A DNA stretch of 64,000 nucleotides from Gnetum montanum (GCA_015680685.1 MNCI01025442.1:62439-126438), one strand, 5' to 3'; numbered from the stretch's first letter, positions 11,501 through 23,400 are shown. A program made the numbers and translations. Notes: a model not told the origin generated them from the sequence alone.

Positions 11501-12446
11501 AGAAGATAAATGATGATGAGAATCTTTACAGAATGGCAAAATGTGGCAGCTGCACCTCCGAACTCCGCAAATTTCAAATTTCAGTTTCTGCGTCTAGTTG
11601 TTTCCGGTTAGGTGTCGATTGCTGTGTCGTTTTTTCGTATTCCGTAGCAGTTTGCAAAGAAGAACAAAGAAAGAATTCAAAATTTTGTTCGGTTCTTCTG
11701 TCCCGATTTGCGCCGTGTTTACCTGTATCATCTTTCAATTTGAATTTTATGTTTCCGCTCCACGCGGCAATGCTGTATGCTGCATTATCCCATTTGAATG
11801 TGCACAGGAGCGAGGTTTGTTTTAACTTTATTTTAAAAAGTGCATTTATTATGAAATATTAATGCTCGCAGTTCATGAGGATTTGAGTAATAAAGTAAAA
11901 CTAAAAACCAATTTTAGGGGTTAAAGATTTCCCTGGAGGAGACACGGTACCGGAGTTTCATCAATATCCTTTGGAATTTGGTTTGCAAATTAAGCTATAG
12001 ATTGACACTAGAGGTTAACGATAAATACAAGGAACAAGTGCAACCAAACATCATTCTACGAATTTAGAGTAAATTATAGTTGAGGTTGTTAAACAAGTTA
12101 CTAGCGACTATAAACATTATCCTCTTCAGAACTAGTTATGATATGATGAATAGGCACAGGTTAAGGTGTAGATGTAAGGTGTAGATGTAAAATGCGGATT
12201 TTGAACTTTTGAAGATATTTAGCTGTCAAATAAACGTTTAAGGTAATATTTTTTTGCAATTGTTGTCCCATTCTTTGGGTCTAGGGATGTAATCAAATCA
12301 AATCCTTCTTACGTAAGAAGGAAAGGAAGAAGAAAGTCTTTGTTTCAGAAGAATGAAGTTTGCACATCCATGAAGTTGGGTTTGCAAAATAAAATTTAAG
12401 ATGCACTCAAAAATTCTTTAATTAAAAAGAATTTAACTCTTTTTAA
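11501..12446. other. Downstream region of SDR gene
   Basis: This stretch probably includes the SDR 3' UTR (an AATAAAG string overlaps the stop codon at 11496-11502). The plus-strand open frame across 11152-11862 mostly overlaps exon 6 in another frame and has no domain. The remainder to 12446 is A/T-rich and I see nothing coding in it. Confidence 0.4.
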
Positions 12447-12542
12447 CTTAATTGGATATTTCAAGATAGTTTTTATTAAAACGTAGGGATTAGACTTAAT
12501 TGGATATTTCAAGATAGTTTTTATTAAAACGTAGGAATTAGT
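12447..12542 (+). repeat. 48-bp tandem duplication
   Basis: CTTAATTGGATATTTCAAGA... occurs at 12447-12494 and again at 12495-12542 with only a single-base difference. It is the first of three adjacent duplications between the convergent genes. Confidence 0.9.
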
Positions 12543-12545
12543 ATT

Positions 12546-12705
12546 GAGATTAGGTTTTAAGACTCCAAAGATCTTAGGCTAAGCATTGAGCTTCTAAGTG
12601 ATAATTCATTCTTTTATATTTTAATGAGGTTAGGCTTTAAGTCTCCAAAGACCTTATGCTAAGCATTGAGCTTCTAAACGAAAATTCATTTTTTTTCATT
12701 TTTTT
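12546..12705 (+). repeat. 80-bp tandem duplication
   Basis: The units GAGATTAGGTTTTAAGACTC (12546) and GAGGTTAGGCTTTAAGTCTC (12626) are two 80-bp copies, both containing CTAAGCATTGAGCTTCTAA. They are more diverged than the neighbouring 48-bp pair. Confidence 0.85.
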
Positions 12706-12741
12706 TATATTTTACTGCATATCTTCAGATAGATAAAAGTT

Positions 12742-12968
12742 AAAAGGATTTATATTTTAAAGATATAATGTAGATTAATGCATTCTATTTGATTCTGTGT
12801 TTTATTAACCGGTAAGCATCAACGTAACCTCATATTACAAGGATAAAAAAAGGAAAAAAAAAGATGATTATTAAAAGCATTTGTATTTTAAAGATATAAT
12901 GTATTAATGCAGGCTCTTTGATTCTGTGTTTTAGTAACTGGTAAGCATCAACGTAACCTCATATTACA
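12742..12968 (+). repeat. ~130-bp tandem duplication
   Basis: Two copies contain TTTTAAAGATATAATGTA, TTTGATTCTGTGTTTTA and GGTAAGCATCAACGTAACCT in the same order. They are offset by 129-131 bp and separated by an A-rich stretch (about 12840-12870). Confidence 0.85.
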
Positions 12969-13305
12969 GCTACATTAACTGAATTTATGGCATCTTTAAA
13001 AGCCAAATATTTAGGGAAAAAAAAAGATGGTTCATTAACAAAGAAGAATAATCAAGAACAGACGCAAGCAAATCAACAACCATGCTGACAGTGTACGACC
13101 TAACACTAGCCACACACAACCCTAATATCATCACCATGATCAAATAATTTCTCCAAGCAAGGTGACCAGTGCCTGGACTTGTAAAGTTGGTTTGATTTAT
13201 TGACTGAAACTATAATAAAAATACTCCTACAATTTAACAAACACCGCCAAATTATGATTATTATTATTACTACTGACGCAACCACAAAAATGTAGCATAT
13301 TTTTT

Positions 13306-15363
13306 TCAGGAACGAGTCTTTGCTCCAGTGTTGCTGCGGGGGCTTTGCTGCTGTGAAGAATCGTTGTTGCTGCCACCGCCCAGTGGATGCTTCACACTGT
13401 CAACAATTCCTTGCACGGCACCCATCACTTTCTCACCAGTCTGAACAGGTAAAAAAGAAAAAAGAAAAATCATCAGGGAAAAAAAATGTGAAAATGAAAA
13501 TGAAACACCTTGGTTTTATTTAAAACTGTTTTAGGCTTTTGATCAGTCCTATGAATATGGAATTTGTATGACCATCCCTGCATATCTCAGCATTGATGCC
13601 TGGATATTTGAGCAGCAATGGATATTTTAACAAGGATATATCCACATGAAGCTGACAATACTAATTTAATATTACCTGAGCTTACTAATTAAATTGTCAA
13701 CTGAGAATTGTATTTCTTCTAAGGCATTATTTAGTACAAAGCATCAGATGAAAACATCTGAAACTGAAGCTCTCTATCTCACAGTAAACAGTAAAAATGT
13801 ATATGCTAGTAATTTTGAAAACATTCTTTCAAAAAATTACCAAGGGTTCCTGATAACATTCGAACAAATCAAAAAAATTTACAATGGTAACGACATTTTC
13901 AATACAATTTCTACAGTAGTCATCTTCAATATATCCAATACATCCAATCTGGTTTACTTCCTTTTAAAAAGGACCCTGATTCATAGTGTGTGTATATACT
14001 GAATACATCTATTGAATTTATTGCCATCGATCTTAAGGTATGCTTAAAACTCTAAATATGTAATTAAACTTCCCGTTTAACCAACCAGATTTAGTTTCAA
14101 GAACAGATCATAACCAGTTCGTTAAAACATCAAAACACATACAGAATGCTACCGATCAAAACAAGAGGCCTGAATACACCAGAGGGAAAACAAAATGAAA
14201 AATATAAATAAATAAAGGCAACCAACTAACCTGCTGAAGGAAAGAGGAGGTCTGTTCATTGGCTTGGCAGGATTTATCCTTGGCACCCTGTGCCATCTCC
14301 CCTGCAGATTGACTCATGTCCGAAGCCTTCTGCTGAACTGCACCCTTCGTCTCCTGAAGAACAGGACAGAAATTTCAAAAAAAAAATCACTATAAAAAAT
14401 TACACATAAATCTATATGGTTTAGAATGGTCATTCCACAAAGGCAAGTTTTAAAAAACGGTTGAGTCAAGACTTGAAAAAACAAGCACTTTTACCGTTCC
14501 TCTATTTTATATCATAGAATTCCTATATTTTATATCATACAATCTTTAGGAATGGTAAGATTTAAACCCAAGTCTTACGATTTACACAAACAATCATCTT
14601 ACCATCACTCTAAATAATAATCTTATAATTACTTTTTACTAATGACAAGGCCAAGACTTAAACCTCTTAAAAAGACAATAACCTTACCATCACCCAAAAT
14701 AGTAACATATAAATCATACTATCACATGAAAACCTTACTTCTTTTCAAATAGTCAATTCAAAGACTTAATCCCAAGTCTTACCACTTAGAAAACCAAGCA
14801 CCTTACCATCATTTTAAATAATAGTCTTATAATTCATGTATCACACCAAAACCCAACCTCTTATCCAATGGAGGAGCTCAGGACTTAAACTTAAATCTTA
14901 TCACTTAGAAAAACTATCAACTTACCATCCCTCTAATTAACAACCCTATACTTCATACTACCACGAAAAAAAACAAGATCACCACTAGAGTCTCAAAGCT
15001 TAGGTCAAGCCAAAGTCCACGAGGGTCTGTCGATAAACAAAAGTTCAACCTCATTTCCACTTGAACACAAGTCATATAGCTCAAGAAACAAGCACTTAAA
15101 ACTATACAGTAATGAAAAAAAGAGGGTAAAGTAATGAAAAACTACAGATTTATTTTCCCCCTTTAGGCGTTACTCTTATAATTCATTAGATCATATAATA
15201 ATATAAAAAATTCACCCCCATTTCATTACATTATATTATATAATATTGTTTTGATAACCTGGGCTTTTCCCTGCATCTGACCGGACTTTTCCTGACCATA
15301 TTCGCGGGCCCTCTGAATACCATCCTGAGCATTCTCGCGGCTCTGCTGGTACTGGCTCGCCAT
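13306..15363 (-). CDS. Late embryogenesis abundant protein (LEA_4/group 3-like), three exons
   Basis: Minus-strand exons 15259-15363, 14231-14353 and 13306-13440; introns (14354-15258 and 13441-14230) are GT-AG and phase 0. The product is 120 residues. The N-terminus is MASQYQQSRENAQDGIQRAR, rich in Gln, Glu, Lys and Gly. The middle has repeated amphipathic LEA-type blocks (EKSGQMQGKAQ, ETKGAVQQKASDMSQSAGEM, AQGAKDKS). The C-terminal conserved block is SSFLQQTGEKVMGAVQGIVD, followed by a Gly/Asn/Ser/Gln-rich tail ending TRS. Family knowledge: disordered, desiccation-protective cytosolic proteins of seeds and stressed tissue, which fold to helix on drying. There are no stops or frame damage. 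The promoter upstream (15482-15595) has a TATA box and many ABRE cores, in line with ABA control. It is tail-to-tail with the SDR gene. Confidence 0.92.
14455..14960 (-). repeat. Degenerate ~90-120 bp tandem repeats in LEA intron 1
   Basis: Variants of CCAAGTCTTACxACTTAxA...CTTACCATCACTCTAAATAATAGTCTTATAAT recur about four times (near 14563, 14661, 14770 and 14889). They are diverged and differ in length. They fill about half of the 905-bp intron. No coding sense is visible. Confidence 0.65.
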
Positions 15364-15481
15364 TTTTCCAACCAAATTACCAAAAATTTTGAGAAAAAGG
15401 AAACAGAAAAGAAGTATCACTGTATTGACAGGAATTGCACACAATCTCAAAAGCAAGGTGAAATTGGAGGGCGAAAGACCT

Positions 15482-15595
15482 GTGTATATAAAGACGTGGT
15501 GGGATTCTGTGGGAGTGACACGTGTTTCTATACGTGGCATTAATGTACACGTGGCAAACACGTGGATGGCAGCTGCGGTGGCCCACTGCACACGT
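15482..15595 (-). promoter_or_regulatory. ABRE/G-box-rich promoter of LEA gene
   Basis: Read on the minus strand, a TATA box (complement of GTGTATATA, 15482-15490) lies about 120 bp before the LEA start codon. Upstream within 102 bp are six ACGT cores: ACGTGG 15494-15499, a perfect G-box CACGTG 15519-15524, ACGTGGC 15532-15538, CACGTGGC 15548-15555, CACGTGG 15559-15565 and ACGT 15592-15595. These match bZIP (ABF/ABI5-type) abscisic-acid response elements, and clusters of them typify seed-maturation and dehydration genes. Confidence 0.85.
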
Positions 15596-16215
15596 CTGTG
15601 AATACATTTAGTGACTTAACTGGATTCACCGCATTCAGTCGGAGGTTTGGATTCCGGTATTTACTCCACAGTGAGTGGGGGTGTAAATTTTGTGGGCATT
15701 AAAAAAACTTTTCCCGGTGTATAGATTTTTCTTTTGAATACATTCAAACTTCCAAGTGAAATGAACGACTGTGCAACCTTCTTAAGGTACCTATAAATCA
15801 CACGGTTAACCAATGTAGATTTCTAAACTGCAGTACTCTTTGGTTAAAAAAATTTGTCCGTTTTCTAGAAAATCTAAATCATAACTATGCTCTCAATAGA
15901 AGGCAACCCTTTTGGTTATACAAATTTGGTATACAATGTTTTAATAATAATATTTCAAGACATAGTAATGACACATTGTAAAGTTGGTTAGAGGATGTGG
16001 CTTACAGTTTGCAAGTCATAAGTTCATTGTTGACACATCTTGACACACCATTATGTTTTGCTTAGCTTGAATAAACATATTGTATTAGGCACATTGATGT
16101 TACAGTGCAAAACCCTTTTCAAGGCCTTCAATGGCTTAATGGGGTTAAACTCTTACCCTACCGGCCATCTATCCCCTTTCATCTTATGCACGACCCATCC
16201 TAGGTCATTCAACGT
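15596..16215. other. Region between LEA promoter and LINE fragment
   Basis: No gene is supported. It contains the distal upstream sequence of the LEA gene and A/T-rich sequence. The plus-strand frame from 16040 is short and runs into the LINE fragment in a different frame. Confidence 0.4.
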
Positions 16216-17105
16216 TGCAATAAGCATTGGCACAAACATGAGTCAGTATCATTTTGGATCCCTATCTTCCAAAATATTTGGAACCTTCCGACCCTTCCCA
16301 AAATTAAACAGTTCCTCTGGTGTCTCCTCCACCATGGTCTACCTATTGGTAAATGGTTAGAATATCTAGGAATTCCCAATCCCAATTGCCCTCTCTGTGG
16401 TGGACAAGATGACTTTGTCCATGTGTTTTGGCTTTGTCCCTTTGCTCAGCATGTGTGGAAGTGGGCATCCATAGTTTTTCCATCATACGAGCTATCTCAA
16501 GAGGATGTTATATTCGGCTTTTTAAACATTACTTCTGCTAATCTCAAGTTTCTATGGAAAGTTATTAGGCCTACTATTTTATATTATATTTGGAAGCGAA
16601 GATGCAATGTTATATTTCAAAGGATTGATTATCCTAATAAATGTTTGCTCACCAGGTTGGAGAAGCTGCAGATCTTTCGCCTCATTCATTTCCAACTCAC
16701 ATCTCAAGCATCCAAGTTCAATCTGGATAGACATCAGTTGGTTCATCTCTTGCAGCAGTGGGAAAGACTTGTGCATTCCAGTAACACTCATCATCAGTAA
16801 TCTCTGCCAGGAAGCTTTCCATTTCTGTTGTGAGGAGTTACCATTGGAACTTTCTCTATCCTTAATTGAGAGCTTTTTTATTCCTTATCTAATTCTTTGT
16901 CCTTCTATCTTGTAACGAGTCAGCATGGGAAGTCGTTTGGTGGTGCCCCAATTTGGGCTTCCTCCCTTAACACTTGTTTATTTATAAGGCAGGTCCTGAG
17001 TTTCTTGCATAGTGCTCTCAGCTTCCCCCTTCCCCTTAACCCTATGACTTGTTCAAATTATTGTAACTGATACACTATTAATATCAATAGAACTTCTTTT
17101 CGGGG
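16216..17105 (+). mobile_element. LINE-type (non-LTR) retroelement 3' fragment with zf-RVT domain
   Basis: A continuous plus frame from about 16216 to a stop at 16798-16800 reads as the C-terminal end of a plant LINE ORF2. It has a FWIPIFQNIWNL...PKIKQFLWCLLHHGLP lead-in, then the zinc finger CPLCGGQDDFVHVFWLC (Cys-x2-Cys...His-x4-Cys) and a HVWKW tail. This zf-RVT domain follows reverse transcriptase in plant LINEs. No RT or endonuclease core is present upstream, so it is a 5'-truncated copy, the usual fate of LINE insertions. The 3' UTR probably runs to the ATATCAATAGAACTTCTTTT stretch near 17080-17105. Confidence 0.8.
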
Positions 17106-19234
17106 TCCAACATCCCCCCTAATTATTAAGGAGCAAGTAGTAGAAAATTTCATACTAAAGGGATGATTAAAAAGACCATCTAAATATCAATCAATCTGTG
17201 CTTGTTTTCTAAAACCTTCATTTCCTAGTTATAGCTTAATTCATTTGAGTATATTTCATCTAGGGTTCGGGTGATCATTAATAGCATGTTGTTGAGTATT
17301 CCAATTTCTTTTGTGGGAAGTGTTAATTCATTGAAGTTTCTCATGGGTATTTGTGAATTTTACCTTTTACATCATTTCCATCATGACACCAAAAAAGAAG
17401 ATAGTCTAAAAATTAACTTCTTGTACCCACTTTGGCTTTTTCTACATAAGTCATAAACTTAGGTACATTCTATGGATTTTCAGCATTTAAGGCCATCTTC
17501 AACCATTCAGATTCAATGTCCTATGTCATTTGCAATGTAGTTTTTGGATTTTTATATCCAGGTAGCTAGAAATAACATTTCGTGTTATTAGCAGCATTAT
17601 TTTAGCTCTCCTTCTAATTTCAACATCCAACATCAGCTTCAACATTGATTTTGTCTCCTTTAACATTTCACGTTAGGTCTACTTTTGACATCCAATTTCG
17701 ATTTCATTTTTTTCAACATGTTAACTCTTTGATGTTTAGTGTCGATTTTTCATTCAATGTTTGACATCAGTTTTCATGTCTACACGTTGATTCTCTTATT
17801 TAAAACCTTCTAGAACATTCTAGAAGATTTTGTGGATCCCAATGCATTGTTTTTTGCATAATCTACAAGCATTTTTAGCAAATAAATAGGAGAATACCCC
17901 TAAACAAAAATGGGTTGGTATATATAACCATTTGGTTTGCCTTTTAGATGCTTAGTTGACATTTTGGATGTTTGCTTAGCACTTACAGTTGTCTCTACTA
18001 CTCAGTGCAGTTAGCATTCTTTGTGATTTGGCGATTTGGAAACCTCTTTCCAAAGACTCTACCTCTCTATAGAATAACTGACCTTTTTCTTCTCTCCATT
18101 TTCCCTACTGACGCATGATATCTCCTTTGTGTTGTGCTCCTGACACACACAAATAAATCACTTGGAAGCAAGTCAATACACCGATTTGATTTATCCCTCT
18201 ACTTTGTCAACCACTGAATCTGATATTATTCTCATTAGATCTACATCATGTGCATGCATTAAAGAAAGAACAGGATAACATAGCTATACATGTTTGATCC
18301 CTAGTACATGTCCCAGAACATCTTTTTATAGATTTCTAATATCCTCTTTCTATTGTAATTTGGGTTTTTCTTGCCTTTAAGATTTCTATCTTTGATATCA
18401 TCCAAATTTACTGTAGATCTAATTTCTATTTTCTCTATGTATCCCTTGATTCAATGCTTTAACAAATTAGATCTATTTTTTGCTTTGCATCTCACTATTA
18501 ATTGCTCTTATCTACCACTCACCCACTACATTTTTGTCTCATATAGATATGCGTATGATCTCTCTTTATTTTCTATTGGCTTTTCCATGTACATGTTTTT
18601 CCTTTGCTTCTAATTTACTAACATTTAACAAAGATGTTTGGCTCAAATTGTTAGATTTTTTCAACAATCTGCAAGTCTTATTTCAATTTGAGAAAAATTA
18701 ATAAAAATATTAGTTTTTTTGGACTATTAGGTGGCCATGATATTACCTACTTCAATTTCGTATCAGGTTGTATTAAATCTCGGTATCACAATGATTTTTA
18801 TTGCAATATCTTTTTGGTGCTAGAAGAAGGACCTCTATGGAACTAAACATTGTTTTTAGGATTTTCTCTTTGTTTCAACTTCTTGTGATTCTAACATTTT
18901 CATATTTTCCTTTTACTTTCTAAGTGTTGTTGATGTGGCACATCAATATATTGACATCACATCATTTCTTTGTAACTCTAACATCATTACTTAGTTTTGT
19001 TAACTCTCTTTGACATGTTGTGTTAAAACATTGATGTTATGTTGTTTCTCTGTGACATTAACATTTTCTTTGAAATCAAATTTGTTTCAAGTGTGAACAT
19101 GTTTTTAGGGACAAACCAACACACTAGTAATAGCTCTGTGAAGTCACATCATTTTTATAATCACTACTATGGCATCATCATCTACTTTGAGCTTCTCCAA
19201 AATCTAGAAATTAATGGAGCTAAGGAGAAATTAA
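17106..19234. other. A/T-rich intergenic sequence, no gene recognised
   Basis: No coding sequence is supported. Around 17600-17790 and 18930-19060 short words such as ACATC/GATGT (for example TTTGACATC, CAACATTGAT) recur in a dispersed, degenerate way. A TATATAA string near 17920 sits in sequence that could be an old LTR, but no partner copy was found. Confidence 0.35.
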
Positions 19235-19546
19235 GGGTACTCAAGTAGATTGAGCCTAAAGGACCACAAAATAGCCTGCGTCAAATGGGAGCTAGGCTAT
19301 ATTCTCACACCTGATATGTTCAAGATCATGGTAGAGTAGGAGTGCACTAATGAGCTACCACCTTTTCTTCCTAATCTAGATCGTCCAATTGAACTAGATG
19401 ATAAGGAATTTGAGGAGATAGTTGAGTTCATTAAGGAGCAAGAGAAGATATAGGAACATGTTCACCTATAGATCAAAGAAGCTAGGATTAAGAACATTTG
19501 GATCAACCTTTTGGTCTACACATCACTCTTAGAGCAAGGAGATTAA
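19235..19546 (+). pseudogene. Coding-like remnant of unknown family
   Basis: One frame stays readable for about 100 codons with only three TAG stops (each one base from CAG). It contains KWELGYILTPDMFKIMVE, ELPPFLPNLDRPIELDDKEF and an EIVEFIKEQEKI helix-like charged segment, and it ends with TAA at 19544-19546. Composition (charged, helix-prone) and codon sense suggest a former protein. No family was recognised; a retroelement gag or extra ORF is possible. Upstream in-frame start not visible. Confidence 0.45.
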
Positions 19547-19960
19547 GTATTACCTCTAAGTTAGATATCCATTTGACTGATGAAGATGACAAGCAACTAG
19601 TAGGGAAGCTTGGAAAAAGCAAATCACACTCTCACCACATTCACAATATCAATATCTCAATTACTTAGAGTATTGTACGTAGATCTATGTCACTCACAAC
19701 TAAACTATTTAGCTTTCTTATAACTTTTGTCTCATCATATCAATTTTTCTCACCTAACAATGTTAGTAATCCATAATCTATTTTCCAATCTTCTATTTCA
19801 CCCTTAGAATTACCCATTTCATACCTTAACCATAGTCTACCATACCTCTGTTCCAACAATTTCTACTATCTACTTCTACTTTTCCTCAAGGTATCAATAT
19901 ATTCTCCTTTTCCTTATAACTATCCAATATACTTACTTTTACATCATTTGGATTCATTCC

Positions 19961-20885
19961 TAATGAAACACATTTTGTGGTCACTACGATGTTGGGTATC
20001 TGACATTGGGTATGCGATGTTGGTATGATGACACACATTTTGCTATCACTGCGATGTCAGGTATCTGATGTCGGGGCTGCGACTTTAGGTACACGACATT
20101 GGGTATCCGACATTAGGGGGTATACTCTAGCCTATAAATATAGCACTCAGGCTCCTGATTTTGATATAGTTTTTTTAGTTAGAGTAGCAGAGCTCTTGCA
20201 GCTTGTTTTCTCTAGAGTTAGAATATTTTTTGAATGCCCGCAGTGTGATGTTTGTAATTGTATGACACCTTTAGTCAAGTGTGACGTACTTGGACACATT
20301 ACATGACTGGCAATAAAGATCAAGATTACTCCCATCATTGCAACATCCACTTAGACTATTATTACTCTTAGTTGTTAATTATTTATTGCTTTTTTTAGTT
20401 AAATAATTTCATTTATTGCTATTTACTATTCCTGTTATTAAGCGGAATGCATATGCCTTAATCATAAACCTTTAAGTGTAGATACTTGGCAATCTAGAAG
20501 TGTATCATTTGGCATAACCAGTGACGTACACTTGGCAATCCCAAAAGTTGCCTCATGAAGTCCAAGATGTGTATGGACGATTAAGTGTGAATACTCATCA
20601 CCATAGGCTAGTTTAGATCTTGTTTTCCATTATTCATTAGTTTAATTAATTTATCTCTTTTTTATCATTAGGAGTAGCATAGAATTAGATAACTTTATAC
20701 ACCTCACTTTGGACTAAACCATACGTGACAAAGCTACCACTAGTCCAAGTGGGAAGATAGTGGATTGTGATCAAAGCATAGTGATCTAGATGCCACAACT
20801 AGTCCCATCCATGGAATTTTATTGGATCATGCATGAATGCTTGTAATTTGAATGGTTGAGTGTAGAGGTACCTCGCCACTCAACA
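19961..20885 (+). repeat. E2 5' LTR
   Basis: 925 bp. It starts TAATGAAACACATTTTG (the 3' copy starts TGATGAAACACATTTTG, so the first G has mutated) and ends CACTCAACA. The TATA box TATAAATA is at 20133-20140. U3 (19985-20120) is filled with iterated variants of GATGTTGGGTATCTGACATT. An AATAAAG signal lies near 20311. Confidence 0.85.
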
Positions 20886-20886
20886 T

Positions 20887-20903
20887 TGGTGCATTACCAG
20901 GGA
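20887..20903 (+). other. E2 primer-binding site (tRNA-Asp type)
   Basis: TGGTGCATTACCAGGGA follows the LTR end after one base. It resembles the tRNA-Asp complement TGGCGCCGTTGCCGGGGA with C-to-T and G-to-A changes and one missing base. Confidence 0.65.
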
Positions 20904-21009
20904 TGGTGCTAGTTATCTAGATTAGTTATACTATACATGATCATTATAAAGGAATTAATAATATATATTTCAAAAAACCTTAGCTCACATACACCATAAA
21001 CCAAGAACA

Positions 21010-23400
21010 ATGTCTCTATCACATGGAAGTAACTATGCGCTGTATAGTGAACACATTCATTGGAGAACTAATGAGATATATGATGAAGAAGATTGGAGTC
21101 ATCAACCTTACGTAGGGGTTTCTTATGATCATGACCACCTTGATGACACCCAAGGACTACATTCATCTACTGTAGACAATCTTGGAGAAGATGGCATAGG
21201 TCCTAAACCAGGGAAGGCCTCAAGGCCTAAGACCTCCTCAAAACCTTGAAACGATAAATCAAAGGACCCTGTGGAACACCATAGAAGCCATGGAAATTCT
21301 TCCAATTCCTCATCTTCCTCTTCCCCTTCAACGTCTAGTTTTGACGAAGATGAACATAGGTATAGAGATAGAGCTCCATTAAAGGGTCGAACTAAAAATC
21401 AAAATCAAACCCATGAGAAAAGTCGAAGAAGTAATCATGAACATAGAAATTTTCCTCATAATTTGTTTGATGACGATGAACCCTTGCTGGCCACTAAGAG
21501 CCTAATGCAAATCATAGAGGCCATTAAGATATCTTGCAGGCATCGCAAAAAGAGTTGTCTACCCAAGCTTGACATGAATAATATTCCTAAATTTGCAAGA
21601 GGCTATGATTCAGATCCACAACATCATTTACAAGCCTTCCATGATGCTTGTTCTTTCTACAACATTGAAAGTGAATGACAAAACCTTAAGCTCTTTCCTA
21701 GGATACTAATTGATAAATCCGAAGTGTGGTATAGATCATTGAGACCAAATTCAATCTAACGATGGTCTACAATGTTGGACCTTTTCAACAAGAAATACCA
21801 AACCTATGCAAGAGTGTCCAATTTGAGGAGATAGATCCAAGAGTGGAAACAAGAATAACATGAACCCTTGGACATGACCTTAGATAGATATTATGCCTTA
21901 CTAAATAGATGACTAGGCCATGGGTTCTCTAAGGAAAGGAAACTTTACCACATCATAGATGGGCTTCATAATGAAACAAGGCAGATCCTTGGGATGTATG
22001 CCCCAGGTCAATTATACGAGCTCCAAGCCCATCAAATCAAAGAGTTAATTGAGCATGTGGCAAACGAAGAAGGAGAGATATGCAAATGGGAGAATGTTGA
22101 GAAATATCAATGGGACCCAACTCTTCAACAAAAGGAGGTCCAGATCTATGGTAAGAAGAATGAAACTAATCTTGATAAGGTGATCCCACAAAAAGCCTTG
22201 CCGATATGGGAGTCTATTGATGAATTAGAAGCAAAGCTTAATAGGATATCCAAATGGATATATGAAAATGTCATAACACTTATTGATATAGTCAAGGAGA
22301 GGATCATGCAAAATAAGCCACATGATCAAAATAAACAAAGGATACAGAACCAAGAAACAACTAAGAACACTTTTCGACAAAAGGAAAACATGGCTAAAGA
22401 AAGTGATGCTATAGACTCAACCACAGACAAAGATAATGGATGTGAGATCTACACATATGATCATCTGAAGGGCCATTGCCCAATCTTTTTTCATCTATGA
22501 GAGTATTGGGTAGGTGCTTTAAATCCAAAGTTTGTGCAAAAGCACATTCCTAGGAGATTTCCTCTCCCACAAGGTAATTATAGATAGTCCCACAATTGAT
22601 CGTACCATCCTAGGGAGACTTATTACCAACCCTCAACATAGTCATCAATCACAGTGGCAACAACCATAGTCATGGGGGAGGCCACCACCAAATTAGCCCT
22701 ATCCTTCCTACTCACTAAAACCACATGGATATTATGTTCAACACCTTGTTTCTCCAACTAGTTCTACATCCTCTAGTTCTAATCACCACTACCACTCTCC
22801 TGAGTACCATCAATTCATGATATCCCCTAAAGGATCACCACCTCGCGCCTCTTACCATCCATCCTACCCTCAATATTCTCATAATCCGCCTCATNTGATC
22901 ACCACCTCGTGCCTCTTACCATCCATCCTACCCTCAATATTCTCATAATCCGCCTCATTATATACCATCGCCAAGGACACAGGAAGGTTTTGCACCACAA
23001 TATTAACAAACAAATGTCACTTGTGCTGCACATGTGCATAGACATGCCAACACTAGTGGGTCTCAACTACAATGTAGGAAATGCCCCTTCTAGAGGAAAG
23101 GCTGTAAGCTAAAGCAAACCATGCATGGACCCACCACATCATCCAAGCTAGCATAATGCCAATATAGTGCACCACCTTCCTTTTTACCACCACCATCCTC
23201 TAAGCCTACATAAGGGCCACCATCCATCAGTACTTTAATCCCAAATCCAACCAATGAATTTACAAGCATGGGGAGACAAACATATCCATGCATACCATAT
23301 CATGATCAAGGGTGCAATTGTGGGCCAGCCATCCATAATGTTCACACATGTCATACCCTAACCCACCATACATTTAACAACCAAGTGTATGACTGACAAT
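21010..23400 (+). pseudogene. E2 gag
   Basis: Starts at ATG 21010 (MSLSHGSNYALY). The order is an acidic N-terminal segment, a Ser-rich linker (21300-21345), the capsid-like core (KLDMNNIPKFARGYDSDPQ, FHDACSFYNIE, LYHIIDGLHNETRQILG), a coiled-coil-like stretch, and a degenerate zinc knuckle CEIYTYDHLKGHC (from 22441). A Pro/Gln/Tyr/His-rich tail runs to about 23400. It is interrupted by TGA at 21247, TGA at 21676 and several TAG codons. It aligns along its length with the gags of E3 (28489-31000) and E4 (42219-44620). Confidence 0.8.
22833..22958 (+). repeat. 62-bp duplication flanking an N base (possible assembly join)
   Basis: GATCACCACCTCGCGCCTCT... (22833-22894) is repeated as GATCACCACCTCGTGCCTCT... 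(22897-22958) with one mismatch, and the two copies are separated by the single N at 22895 plus one T. E3 and E4 show no such duplication in the matching gag tail. The pattern fits two overlapping contig ends joined without merging. Confidence 0.75.

Noticed and set aside
11152-11862. 236-codon plus-strand open frame
   Set aside because: It overlaps dehydrogenase exon 6 in a different frame and continues into A/T-rich sequence; exon 6 in the other frame matches steroleosins.
15226-15607. Longer LEA start, and opposite-strand frame at 15389-15601
   Set aside because: The frame upstream of 15363 runs into the TATA/ABRE promoter; the opposite-strand frame is a shadow of it.
17800-18400. Possible old LTR around a TATATAA string
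   Set aside because: No TG...CA ends, target duplication or partner copy could be found.
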